Shown here piece after piece: positions 49,773-58,896 of a DNA stretch of 64,000 nucleotides. Each line of letters begins with the position of its first letter. The stretch's first letter is position 1. A program made the position numbers and the translations under genes. Under the pieces are notes generated by a model. It saw nothing but the letters and a program-made list of their open reading frames with translations, ran no database searches and was not told the DNA's origin. Source of the stretch: Nitrosomonas sp. Nm34 (lineage in GTDB: Bacteria; Pseudomonadota; Gammaproteobacteria; Burkholderiales; Nitrosomonadaceae); NCBI RefSeq assembly GCF_900113925.1, contig NZ_FORD01000001.1:124001-188000 (forward strand), read 5' to 3'.

Positions 49773-51606
49773 AGTCTTCCCTATCACTTTCCTTTAAATA
49801 CCAGCCTACGGTAAATCCAAGGAGGTTGCCAGACGACAGCTGGCCATCAACATCTGCCCTGCTACCGTAAAATAATCTGCCTTGCGGCGAGGCAGTCAAG
49901 CGAGCAGGCGTTGCTCCCAAATTGGCATACACTGACATCCCCGTCTCATCGCCAAGCTGCCAACTGGCACGCAGTGCGTGTGATGTCAATACCTCAAACC
50001 CACCACCACGCAAAAGGCCTAAGCGCGGAACAATGACGCGTTGCCGCAAAGCCAGCAGTTCTTGGTATAAGGCAAGCCATTCATGATGCGGTGGATGATG
50101 CTGTGCCTGCCAATTCAGTTTTGCCCGCTCAAAGGTGGATGCTGCGCACGGATCGGGGATCGCTTCACACGTAACTAAATCGTGAAAACGTTCAAAACGG
50201 GTAAATTCCTTACGTCGTCCAATGGTCACTGCTTGAGCCAGTTCCCCACTGAATCCACAAAAAAAGAGAAAAGACTCTCGTGCACCCCATTCCTCACCCA
50301 TGAACAATAAAGGTACCGAGGGCGACAACAGGAACAGGATCGTAGCAGCACGTAATGCTTCAGGTGCAGCCAGTGTAGCTAGGCGTTCGCCGAACGCACG
50401 ATTACCAATCTGATCATGATTTTGTAGAAAGGCAACGAAGGCCGAGGGAGGCAGGTATACGCTGGGCTCACCCCGTGATTCACCATGTCGATACGCAGAA
50501 ATTTCACCTTGATAGGCAAACCCTTCTGTCAGGCAGCGTCCCAAGTGACGGATAGGTGCGTCTGCATAATCAGCATAATATCCATCGTACTCATGCGTCA
50601 ACAGCACATGGTAGGCATGATGCACATCGTCATTCCATTGCGCATCATAGTGGATAGTTTGTCCATTCGGTCTACGTGTAAGGTAATGAGCGGCATTGTG
50701 ATCATTTTCCAAAATGAGATGGATATGACGCTTCGCACCGAATGTTGCGCGTACCGTCTGCGCCAGCTCTTCCAGAATATCGGGTTGACTGTCATCGGCA
50801 ATCGTGTGCACTGCATCAAGACGCAGACCATCAAAATGGTATTCTTCCAACCAATAAAGCGCATTGTGAATGTAGAAATCGCGCACCACACGGCAACCTT
50901 CACTATCAAAGTTAATAGCGGCCCCCCAAGGCGTATGATGCCGTTCGGTGAAAAATTGGGGCGCATACACATGCAAATAATTGCCCTCCGGCCCGAAGTG
51001 ATTGTAAACGACATCGAGCAGCACCATCAAGTGGCGGCGATGAGCACTCTGGATCAGACGTTTGAGATCGTCAGGCGTGCCATATATCTTGTCCGGTGCG
51101 AACAGTAAGGTACCGTCATAACCCCAATTGCGTTGACCAGGAAAATCAGCAATGGGCATTAATTCGATGCCGGTCACGCCCAGATCCGCCAGATAGTCAA
51201 GTTTTTGCTCGAGCGCAGCAAAAGTACCCTCTGGCGTGAAAGTACCGACATGAATTTCATAGATCACGGCCTCTTGCCAAGGTCGACCGAGCCACATCTC
51301 ATCTTGCCACTCGAAAGCAGCGGGATCAATTACCTGGCTTGCTCTATGTACATCATCAGGGTTATAGCGTGACGCGGGATCGGGTACACACAATCCATTA
51401 TCAATTTGATAATAATAACGGCTGCCCGCATGCGCATGCTCGCTTATCCACTCATACCATCCATCTCCTTGTGCTTGCAAGGACACCGGCGCTCGATCAT
51501 CAATGAACAGCATGGTCTGACGTGCTGCGGGTGCCCATAAACGAAAGCGTATCTTACCTTCTTGAGTAAATTCAGCACCGAAAGGCATGCGGTGTTGTCG
51601 TTTCAT
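49765..51606 (-). CDS. treZ: Malto-oligosyltrehalose trehalohydrolase
   Basis: 613 aa GH13 enzyme that cuts trehalose off maltooligosyltrehalose made by TreY. N-terminal carbohydrate-binding/E-set domain (about 1-100), then the barrel with IYEIHVGTFTPEGTF, nucleophile Asp in GLRLDAVHTI (about 255), acid/base Glu in LILENDHN (about 290) and Asp in LQNHDQIGNR (about 380). It begins 9 bp after glgC stops (AAGGAACG ribosome-binding site) and overlaps the MalQ-TreY start, so the operon is translationally coupled. Confidence 0.96.
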   Translation of the reverse strand: MKRQHRMPFGAEFTQEGKIRFRLWAPAARQTMLFIDDRAPVSLQAQGDGWYEWISEHAHAGSRYYYQIDNGLCVPDPASRYNPDDVHRASQVIDPAAFEWQDEMWLGRPWQEAVIYEIHVGTFTPEGTFAALEQKLDYLADLGVTGIELMPIADFPGQRNWGYDGTLLFAPDKIYGTPDDLKRLIQSAHRRHLMVLLDVVYNHFGPEGNYLHVYAPQFFTERHHTPWGAAINFDSEGCRVVRDFYIHNALYWLEEYHFDGLRLDAVHTIADDSQPDILEELAQTVRATFGAKRHIHLILENDHNAAHYLTRRPNGQTIHYDAQWNDDVHHAYHVLLTHEYDGYYADYADAPIRHLGRCLTEGFAYQGEISAYRHGESRGEPSVYLPPSAFVAFLQNHDQIGNRAFGERLATLAAPEALRAATILFLLSPSVPLLFMGEEWGARESFLFFCGFSGELAQAVTIGRRKEFTRFERFHDLVTCEAIPDPCAASTFERAKLNWQAQHHPPHHEWLALYQELLALRQRVIVPRLGLLRGGGFEVLTSHALRASWQLGDETGMSVYANLGATPARLTASPQGRLFYGSRADVDGQLSSGNLLGFTVGWYLKESDREDYG

Positions 51607-51615
51607 GCTCGTTCC

Positions 51616-52845
51616 TTACAGGTAACGACCGATAGAGCGGTCGTATTTTCCTTTCGGTACGACCACAATTCCTGAGTCAGTAACGGTGAAATACTTCGCA
51701 TCTTCTTGTCGGTCATAGCCGATTCGACTATCTGCTCCAATCAGATTATAGCGATCTATAATGGCACGTTTAAGGCATGCTCCGCGACGTATAATGGCAT
51801 AATCCATGATAATGCACTCATCGATCTCAACTCCTTCTTCTATTAATACCTCGCGGCGTATGATCGAGTTGCGAATCTTCGCGCCCTTTATAAAGCTGCC
51901 ATCATCGATGATGCTGTTCTCGATTTCAGCACGCATGAACTTGGCTGAAGGCCCTTGATATTCACTGGAAGCAACCCGCCAGTGCGGATTAAACAGATTG
52001 AATTTCGGCTCAAGCCCCAGCAAATCCTGATGGGCCAGAAAATAAGCATCAATTGTGCCAACATCTCTCCAATAGGACTCCTCCTCGTAATCGCGCACAC
52101 CTGGTATGCGATTGTCAGCGAAATTATAAGCAAATACACGATGACTCTGGCACAAGCGCGGCAACAGGTGTTTACCGAAATCTTTCTCGCCACGACGTTT
52201 GCTCTCCTCCAACGCGGCGTACAATACCTCAGTACTGAACAGATAATTACCCATAGAAGCATAAGCGCGGGCAGGGTTTCTCGGCATGGTCGGGGGATGT
52301 TTTGGTTTTTCATGGAACTGATGAATACGCCCATCCTCACAACACTCAATCACACCAAAAGAACTGGCTTGCGTGATATGCACTGGCAATGCGGCTACGG
52401 TGACATCAGCATTATTTTCCAGGTGAAACTTTACCATCTGCTGCACATCCATGCGATAAATGTGATCAGCTCCAAATACTGCCACAAGATCCGGCGCATG
52501 CTGTCGAATCAGATTAAGGTTCTGATACACCGCATCAGCTGTTCCCTGAAACCACTCTGGCCCTTCGCGCATTTGTGGTGGCACCACAGTCACGAACTGT
52601 TCCGGAAAAATAGGCGCTAATCCCCAAGAACGGCGAATGTGCTCAATTAACGACTGCGATTTGTACTGCACGAGCAAATAGATCGCAAAAATGTGAGAGT
52701 TCACAAAATTAGACAATACAAAATCAACAATACGGTAGCGCCCTCCAAAGGGAACCGAAGGTTTGGAACGTTCGCAAGTAAGCGGATGAAGGCGTTTACC
52801 TTCACCACCAGCCATCACCATCGCAAGTATTCTCGGATTAGGCAT
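51616..52845 (-). CDS. glgC: Glucose-1-phosphate adenylyltransferase
   Basis: 409 aa from ATG at 52845, preferred because GGGGAG stands right upstream; an ATG 12 codons earlier lies inside the preceding gene. It makes ADP-glucose, the donor for glycogen. MVMAGGEGKRLHPLT (ATP/G1P loop), KPSVPFGGRYRIVDF, the YRMDVQQM substrate block and FHEKPKHPP are typical; the C-terminus is a left-handed beta helix (SRIGYDRQEDAKYFTVTDSG). It overlaps the end of the TreS-maltokinase gene by 8 bp. Usually allosterically controlled by metabolites. Confidence 0.96.
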   Translation of the reverse strand: MPNPRILAMVMAGGEGKRLHPLTCERSKPSVPFGGRYRIVDFVLSNFVNSHIFAIYLLVQYKSQSLIEHIRRSWGLAPIFPEQFVTVVPPQMREGPEWFQGTADAVYQNLNLIRQHAPDLVAVFGADHIYRMDVQQMVKFHLENNADVTVAALPVHITQASSFGVIECCEDGRIHQFHEKPKHPPTMPRNPARAYASMGNYLFSTEVLYAALEESKRRGEKDFGKHLLPRLCQSHRVFAYNFADNRIPGVRDYEEESYWRDVGTIDAYFLAHQDLLGLEPKFNLFNPHWRVASSEYQGPSAKFMRAEIENSIIDDGSFIKGAKIRNSIIRREVLIEEGVEIDECIIMDYAIIRRGACLKRAIIDRYNLIGADSRIGYDRQEDAKYFTVTDSGIVVVPKGKYDRSIGRYL

Positions 52846-55800
52846 GCTTATTCTCCCCAAGCCATAATGCGGTTTGTTCAATTAAGTCGAGCAAAAGCAA
52901 CATCACAGATTCCAATCCGCTGGACCGTTCATCTAGAGCCAGACTCAGTTCATCCAGAATTTTTTCCAGCAAGAACAATTCGAGCAGTTTTTGTGCTTGA
53001 ATCGGATCGGTCGGGTAAGAACAGCAGCCGGCAATGGATGACTGGTACCCTGACATAAAAGCATTAATGGCAAGATGTTCCCACTGACGTGCATAACTTT
53101 CCAACGAGTCCCGATGATCCGCACGTTCCACAAGATGTCGATTCAACGCCAGGCGTGCCGTAGCTCTAATCGAAAAGCATATGCCAGCAACATCTTTGAG
53201 GGATGATTGCTTGGCGCGTCGGATTTCTAAAGGCTGGTTAGGATCACCTTCGAAATCGATAATCACAAAATCATTATGGCTGATTAAAACCTGATCAAGG
53301 TGATAATTCCCATGTATGCGTGTTTTGTGCCAAGCAAATTCATCAGGTGGTGAATATACTACACGATTAAGCATTTTCGAGCGCAAGCTGAGCAAGCGTT
53401 CACAAATCCGGTATGACTGCTCAGATAGCTGCATTAATACTTGTTCCAGTTTATTGAAAACAGAGATAAAATTCTTCTCTAACTGGGCTATCAATGCCGC
53501 CATTTCACTGGCAGTCTGGCGCTCTGGATCGAATGCAGCATTGCCAGTAGTGTTCGCCAATGCCTGATGTAATTCAGCTGTGCGCTGGCCTATGATGCTC
53601 ATTTGTACCATATGAACTGCATGCACATCAGGTGCTTGAGCGCGATCAGGTTCATCTACACATAATTTGAAGTAGCGGCCTAAATAGTCTTGCGTGTAGT
53701 GGCCAAAAGTACCCCGGTTTGTTACATAGCGGTGCAATACTGCAATAGCAGTAACAGAATCTCCACTTTGATAGGTTAGACTGCCTGCCAACGGTGCTAC
53801 GCTTGCGCATGGCGAAATTTCGGTCAGAAATTGCCCCATTTCCAGCTCTGGGTTGATACCTTCTTGTACACGCCGATATACCTTGAGTATAGCTTGGTCG
53901 CCATAAATAATGGAAGTATTACTCTGCTCTTCTGCCAGATGAATCACATCGATAGTTTCTGGCAATTCCGGAAAAGCGGATGTCCTGGAACACACCATCT
54001 CACCCGAGGCAAAAGGCAGACGCATCTCTGTTACGATAGCATCGAGCAGGAAGTGGCAGAAAACATCTTCACCTAGCGCGTCATAGAGCATACCTTCTCG
54101 CGCGTGCTGCCTGGCCTTGGCGAGCATCCAAGGTGACAAATCGTGGTATTGCTGTTCCGCAGTTTTTCCGAGCAGTAGACCCAACGGAAGAAAATAAGTT
54201 TGTGCTATCCCTTCATCGAATTGCAGCTTGATTAAAAGTGGTAGCCATTCTTTACCATCATTGACCTTCCAGACTTGGTTCAAGTTTAATTCCAGCTGAG
54301 TAATGGGTTGACCTGGTTCGTTAAACCAGCGCTGAGCAATGAGAAACTGTGGTAACACTTGTGTTTCCAATTGAGCGCGCGTTTTGCGGGCAAGCACATC
54401 ACTTACTTTTCCTTCAGGCTTTAGCATCAATGCACTCAACAAACCTTCAGGCAAAACCAGTACAGGCAACAATTCACGCGGTAACTTGTCCACGTGCCAG
54501 ACAGGCGCTTCTACATCCATGGACAAACGGAACCAGTAAAAACTGTAACTGGGTAAACTCAATAAATAAGGCAGTTCACCAATGGCAGGAAAAGCAGTAC
54601 GCCCCATTAGCTCTACTGGTACACGGCCTTTGTATGCTGCGAGATTCAGCTCTACCGGCTGAGCGCTATTGGCAAGATTAGCCACACATAGAATACTTTC
54701 GCCTTGATATTCGCGCAGATAGGCAAGTATCTTGCGATTACCCGGATGTAAAAATTTAATGCTGCCACGGCCAAAGGGTTTGACTGATTTACGCGTGGCA
54801 ATTAAATGTCTCATCCAGTTGAGTAACGAATAGGTGTTACGGCTTTGCGCTTCCACGTTGATAGTTTCATAACCATAAATCGGATCCATGATGGGCGGTA
54901 GATAAAGCCGCTGCGGATCGGCGCGCGAAAATCCTGCATTGCGGTCGGGACTCCATTGCATCGGAGTGCGTACGCCATTACGATCGCCCAGATAAATATT
55001 ATCGCCCATGCCGATTTCATCACCATAATAAATAATAGGGGAGCCTGGCAGGGACATGAGCAGGCTGTATAACAGCTCGATCTTGTGGCGGCTACCTTCC
55101 ATCAGCGGCGCCAAGCGTCGCCGGATACCTAAATTAAGCCGCGCGAGCGGATCGGAAGCATAAGTGAGATACATATAATCACGTTCACGGTCGGTGACCA
55201 TTTCCAAGGTCAATTCATCGTGATTCCGCAGAAATACCGCCCATTGGCAATTCTCTGGAATTTCGGGTGTTTGTCCCAGGATTTCAATGATGGGATGGCG
55301 ATCTTCCTGGGCTACTGCCATGAAAATACGTGGCATCAAGGGAAAATGAAAAGCCATGTGACACTCATCTCCATCGCCAAAATATTCACGCACATCTTCC
55401 GGCCATTGATTAGCCTCGGCAAGGAAGATGCGATTAGCATAATGCTGGTCCAATTCAGCACGCAAATACTTGATGATGGCATGAGTTTCAGGAAGATTTT
55501 CATTATTGGTGCCATCGCGCTCGCACAGATAGGGTATGGCATCCAGTCGCATGCCATCCACACCCAAATCGAACCAAAAGCGCATCGCGCGCAGTACTGC
55601 CTTGGCTACTCGCGGATTATCAAAATTGAGATCCGGCTGGTGTGAAAAGAAGCGATGCCAATAGTAAGCTTGTGCCACTTCATCCCATGCCCAATTTGAT
55701 TTTTCTGTATCGGTAAAAATGATGCGCGTTCCTTCGTATTTTTTGACGGTATCGCTCCATACATAATAGTTACGCTTGGCAGAACCGGGCTGGGCGACGC

Positions 55801-56155
55801 GCGCTGCCTGGAACCAGGGATGCTGATCGGAAGTATGATTGATAACCAACTCGATAATGACTCTGAGATCGCGTTTGTGCGCTTCTTGCAGGAAGGTTCG
55901 AAAATCAGCCAATGTCCCGTAATTGGAATGAATACCGCGGTAGTCCGAAATATCGTAACCATCATCGCGCAGGGGAGAAGGAAAAAATGGCAGCAACCAC
56001 AGCGTATTGACCCCCAGTTCCTTCAAGTAATCCAGCCTGGAAGTCAATCCGGCGAAATCACCAATGCCATCGCCATTACTATCACTGAAAGCACGCACAT
56101 GCAATTGATAAATAATGGCATCTTTGTACCAAAAAACATCCTCTTTGCCAGGCAT
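52838..56155 (-). CDS. treS: Fused trehalose synthase (TreS) - maltokinase-like protein
   Basis: 1105 aa. Residues about 1-550 are TreS (GH13), interconverting trehalose and maltose: VINHTSDQH, nucleophile Asp205 (GMRLDAIPYL), Glu247 (FLAEANQ) and Asp313 (RNHDELTL) are intact. From about 570 to the end is a maltokinase (Pep2/Mak) module of the aminoglycoside-kinase fold, with IIDFEGDPNQPLEIRR (Asp967 for metal). In the catalytic loop, where the family has HGDxHxGQ, this protein reads HGNYHLDQ: the catalytic Asp is Asn950 and the Gly is Asp954. So the kinase may be inactive. AGGAAGGATT before the ATG. First gene of the trehalose operon. Confidence 0.93.
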   Translation of the reverse strand: MPGKEDVFWYKDAIIYQLHVRAFSDSNGDGIGDFAGLTSRLDYLKELGVNTLWLLPFFPSPLRDDGYDISDYRGIHSNYGTLADFRTFLQEAHKRDLRVIIELVINHTSDQHPWFQAARVAQPGSAKRNYYVWSDTVKKYEGTRIIFTDTEKSNWAWDEVAQAYYWHRFFSHQPDLNFDNPRVAKAVLRAMRFWFDLGVDGMRLDAIPYLCERDGTNNENLPETHAIIKYLRAELDQHYANRIFLAEANQWPEDVREYFGDGDECHMAFHFPLMPRIFMAVAQEDRHPIIEILGQTPEIPENCQWAVFLRNHDELTLEMVTDRERDYMYLTYASDPLARLNLGIRRRLAPLMEGSRHKIELLYSLLMSLPGSPIIYYGDEIGMGDNIYLGDRNGVRTPMQWSPDRNAGFSRADPQRLYLPPIMDPIYGYETINVEAQSRNTYSLLNWMRHLIATRKSVKPFGRGSIKFLHPGNRKILAYLREYQGESILCVANLANSAQPVELNLAAYKGRVPVELMGRTAFPAIGELPYLLSLPSYSFYWFRLSMDVEAPVWHVDKLPRELLPVLVLPEGLLSALMLKPEGKVSDVLARKTRAQLETQVLPQFLIAQRWFNEPGQPITQLELNLNQVWKVNDGKEWLPLLIKLQFDEGIAQTYFLPLGLLLGKTAEQQYHDLSPWMLAKARQHAREGMLYDALGEDVFCHFLLDAIVTEMRLPFASGEMVCSRTSAFPELPETIDVIHLAEEQSNTSIIYGDQAILKVYRRVQEGINPELEMGQFLTEISPCASVAPLAGSLTYQSGDSVTAIAVLHRYVTNRGTFGHYTQDYLGRYFKLCVDEPDRAQAPDVHAVHMVQMSIIGQRTAELHQALANTTGNAAFDPERQTASEMAALIAQLEKNFISVFNKLEQVLMQLSEQSYRICERLLSLRSKMLNRVVYSPPDEFAWHKTRIHGNYHLDQVLISHNDFVIIDFEGDPNQPLEIRRAKQSSLKDVAGICFSIRATARLALNRHLVERADHRDSLESYARQWEHLAINAFMSGYQSSIAGCCSYPTDPIQAQKLLELFLLEKILDELSLALDERSSGLESVMLLLLDLIEQTALWLGENKHA

Positions 56156-56311
56156 AATCCTTCCTATTATTAGTTAATTGGCGTATAAGGCCCGCAGTCT
56201 CCTACTAGCGATCATTTTTGCAGGTAACTGGCTAAAATAGCTAGCTTTTGCTCAATTTATTACCGCCAGCCATGAGCCCATTAGCTGGGGCGCTTATTGA
56301 AATTTTTTTGT

Positions 56312-56337
56312 ACACGCATACTGCGTGTTTTTATTTA
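56312..56337 (+). terminator. Orphan intrinsic terminator
   Basis: ACACGCA (56312-56318) pairs with TGCGTGT (56322-56328) over loop TAC and is followed by TTTTATTT: the layout of a factor-independent terminator for plus-strand transcription. No plus-strand gene precedes it. Confidence 0.6.
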
Positions 56338-56472
56338 GAGCCTTTTTATTAAATTTTGCCTACATCGGGCGCTGAGACCCATAATTGCGTATTATCCAGA
56401 GAGGTTGCTGCTTTGATTATCAAAGCAGCTAATAACCCAATAAAAAATCAGACAAATGTGAAGAAAATAAAA

Positions 56473-56512
56473 TCCCGGAAATAATGGTTAATTCCCGGAA
56501 ATAATGGTTAAT
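56473..56512. repeat. 20-bp perfect tandem duplication
   Basis: TCCCGGAAATAATGGTTAAT is present twice in a row. Likely slippage; no coding role. Confidence 0.9.
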
Positions 56513-56538
56513 AAGAGCTTATTCTTTTATTACACAAC

Positions 56539-56640
56539 GTAATTCCATTTCCAAATCAAACATGACGCAGAGGTGAGCGCTGACAGTATCAATAATACGG
56601 CAAAGTGAAGCCGACAAAGTTAGTTTTGATTTAAAAATGA
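56539..56640 (+). repeat. Dispersed TIR repeat, copy 11
   Basis: TAATTCCATTTCCAAATC, core TGACGCAGAGGTGAGCGC and ATACGGCAAAGTGAAGCCGAC, ending GATTTAAAAATGA; right terminus eroded. It is about 65 bp upstream of the next gene. Confidence 0.85.
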
Positions 56641-56703
56641 TAAAAAAGAAAAACACTAGTAATTCACCTTATTTACGGACCTGATCAACCTCGGAGTAGA
56701 TGT

Positions 56704-58629
56704 GTGAAAATGTTAAGCCTTTCAAAATCCATTTTGGGAAAACGACAAAACTCCCTTTTCATCACTCTGAAGTTAAGCAGTATTCGTTTATACCGATTAG
56801 TTAATTGGCGCTGTGCGGTAGAGGGTCATCAAGGCTATGTTTTGGAATTTTCCATCACGCTTGTTCGCTTTTTCTGCGTATGCTTACTCGCATTCGGCGG
56901 CATTTCTGTGGTGCAAGCCGGGGATAATTCATGTCAACAAACTGACGAGACGCATATCTGGATCTCTCCTCTCCATCCTGAAGCCGATGAGCAGATCAAG
57001 ATCATGGCGGTATCCACGGATGGGCTCGTGTCGGAACTCATGCTGATCGACAATCAAGGTCAGCGCATGCCGCTGCGCTCACACCGTCGAGGGGGGCCAC
57101 CTTGGAGCCTTGTCGCTGAATTGGCAAGCGTCAACGAAGGCCATTATCGAGTAGAGGCGAGCCGGAATGGAAAGCTAATCGCTTGCCATCCAATTATTAT
57201 TGGCAAGTCAGGAGCTCAGAAAAAAGAGCAAAGAGCCAAAACTTGGAATCTTGCCACAGAAGCTTTTTACTCTGCCTGGATCGAAGCGTTGTTTGGCGCG
57301 CCACCGGAGGAAAACCTTCATTTCCATTCTTTGGAACCTGTGTTGCGCAACAACGAGCGCAACTTCCTGCACAATTATCTTGGCCTCAATGAGGATCATC
57401 ACTTGCCACTTACCCCTGATTGTGCCGATCTCCCCTACATTTTGCGAGCTTATTTTGCCTGGAAGGTTGGTTTGCCCATCTCCTTCCGCGCTTGCGGGCG
57501 TGGCTCAGCCAAGGCGCCACCACAATGTGGTACGGCTACCATCATAACCGAATTTACCCACGGCATCAGCTCACAGACCGGTTTCATAAAAATCAGCAGG
57601 CAGTTAGTCAATACCGTTCATTCAGGTTCATTACGGACAGGATTGGAGAGCGAGTCGACGGATCTGTATCCCATCCCTGTCAGCCGGGAGACACTCTGGC
57701 CGGGCACAGTCTATGCTGATCCCTACGGTCATGTGCTGGTGCTGGTTGAATGGATTCCGCAAATAGAAGGACGCCCCGGCCTTTTACTGGCCGTCGATGC
57801 TCAACCAGATAACTCGGTCGCGCGCAAACGGGTCTGGGAGGGTACGATGCTGTTCACAAATAATGAAAGCGCCGGACCAGGCTTTAAAGCTTTTCGTCCT
57901 TTGCTGCCAACGTCCTCAGGCGGGTTACGGCTACTCTCGAATGACGAATTGATCGAGAACCCTGATTTTGCCCCTTTCTCCTTGGAGCAAGATCAACTCT
58001 CTGCAGACAATTTCTATGCCAAGGTAACCAAGCTCATCAGCCCTGCAGGCCTTGAACCCAAGCAAATTTACGAAGCCACACTGGATGCGTTGATAGAACA
58101 AATCGAAACGCGCGTGACTTCGGTAGAGAATGGTGAAGCCTATTTTCGCAAGCACTCCGGCAGCACCATTCTCATGCCTAGCGGCACGGCGATCTTCCAG
58201 ACCATCGGCCCATGGGAAGATTACTCCACCCCGTCCCGCGATATGCGCCTGATCATTGCCATCAATGTGTTAAACGGCCTACCTGAGAAGATCGTACGCT
58301 ACCCAGAATTGTTCGTACTGAAAAACCAGAGTCCCGAAGAAGCCAAGACCGGAATCGAGCAATACCACGCAAGGCGCATCCATGAACGCAGCATACGCTA
58401 TACACGTACTGACGGTAGCCCATGGGAGCTTTCCATAGCTGAGGTGCTAGCACGGAAGTCAGCCTATGAAATGGCTTATAACCCCAACGATTGCCCTGAA
58501 ATACGTTGGGGCGCACAGCCAGGAACAGAAGAGTATTCCACCTGTCACCGCCAGGCACCCGCGGCACAGCACGCAAAAATGGAGCAATATCGCAGCTGGT
58601 TCCGCGAAGCCCGCAGGCCGGCACCATAA
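56704..58629 (+). CDS. Secreted hypothetical protein with Cys/His (transglutaminase-like) motifs
   Basis: 641 aa. GTG at 56704 follows GGAG by 7 bp; an ATG six bases later is also possible. A long N-terminus leads to a signal-like hydrophobic segment (about 51-70, ending VVQA), so export is likely. PDCADLPYILRAYFAWKVGL (about 240-259) with its Cys, and YADPYGHVLVLVEW (about 338-351) with its His, have the order and spacing of the papain/transglutaminase-type Cys-His pair, a possible peptidase or amidase; this is inference. The C-terminal part (about 430-641) is rich in charged helices and carries a Cys pair. Family not recognised. Confidence 0.72.
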   Translation: MKMLSLSKSILGKRQNSLFITLKLSSIRLYRLVNWRCAVEGHQGYVLEFSITLVRFFCVCLLAFGGISVVQAGDNSCQQTDETHIWISPLHPEADEQIKIMAVSTDGLVSELMLIDNQGQRMPLRSHRRGGPPWSLVAELASVNEGHYRVEASRNGKLIACHPIIIGKSGAQKKEQRAKTWNLATEAFYSAWIEALFGAPPEENLHFHSLEPVLRNNERNFLHNYLGLNEDHHLPLTPDCADLPYILRAYFAWKVGLPISFRACGRGSAKAPPQCGTATIITEFTHGISSQTGFIKISRQLVNTVHSGSLRTGLESESTDLYPIPVSRETLWPGTVYADPYGHVLVLVEWIPQIEGRPGLLLAVDAQPDNSVARKRVWEGTMLFTNNESAGPGFKAFRPLLPTSSGGLRLLSNDELIENPDFAPFSLEQDQLSADNFYAKVTKLISPAGLEPKQIYEATLDALIEQIETRVTSVENGEAYFRKHSGSTILMPSGTAIFQTIGPWEDYSTPSRDMRLIIAINVLNGLPEKIVRYPELFVLKNQSPEEAKTGIEQYHARRIHERSIRYTRTDGSPWELSIAEVLARKSAYEMAYNPNDCPEIRWGAQPGTEEYSTCHRQAPAAQHAKMEQYRSWFREARRPAP

Positions 58630-58637
58630 AAACCCTC

Positions 58638-58745
58638 TTATTCCATTTCTCAATCAAACATGACGCGAAGGCGAGCCGCAGACAGTAGCAATCATATGGC
58701 AAGGAAAAGCGGATAACATCAGGTTTGGTTTAGAAATAAAGGTAT
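58638..58745 (+). repeat. Dispersed TIR repeat, copy 12
   Basis: TTATTCCATTTCTCAATC, core TGACGCGAAGGCGAGCCGCAG, ending GGTTTAGAAATAAAGG with an eroded right end. It begins 8 bp after the stop of the secreted protein gene and may serve as its 3' end structure. Confidence 0.85.
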
Positions 58746-58896
58746 TTTAAGCAAGAAAAATCACCTCATGCAACGACATTCTTACCTGATTAAGATCAGT
58801 GCTTATGAGTGAATAGGGAACATCTTCAAACGGGAATTAAGGCAGGCAGAACTGGATTAACCAGGTATCCGTTATACGCCCGCAAATCATTAAATT

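Larger units (their letters stand above)
56156..56703. other. Spacer upstream of treS with terminator-like hairpin, tandem repeat and repeat copy 11
   Basis: 548 bp between two divergent transcription units. It holds a terminator-like hairpin (56312-56337), a perfect 20-bp tandem duplication (56473-56512) and dispersed repeat copy 11. Promoters for treS and the downstream secreted protein should be here but are not clear by eye. Confidence 0.5.
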
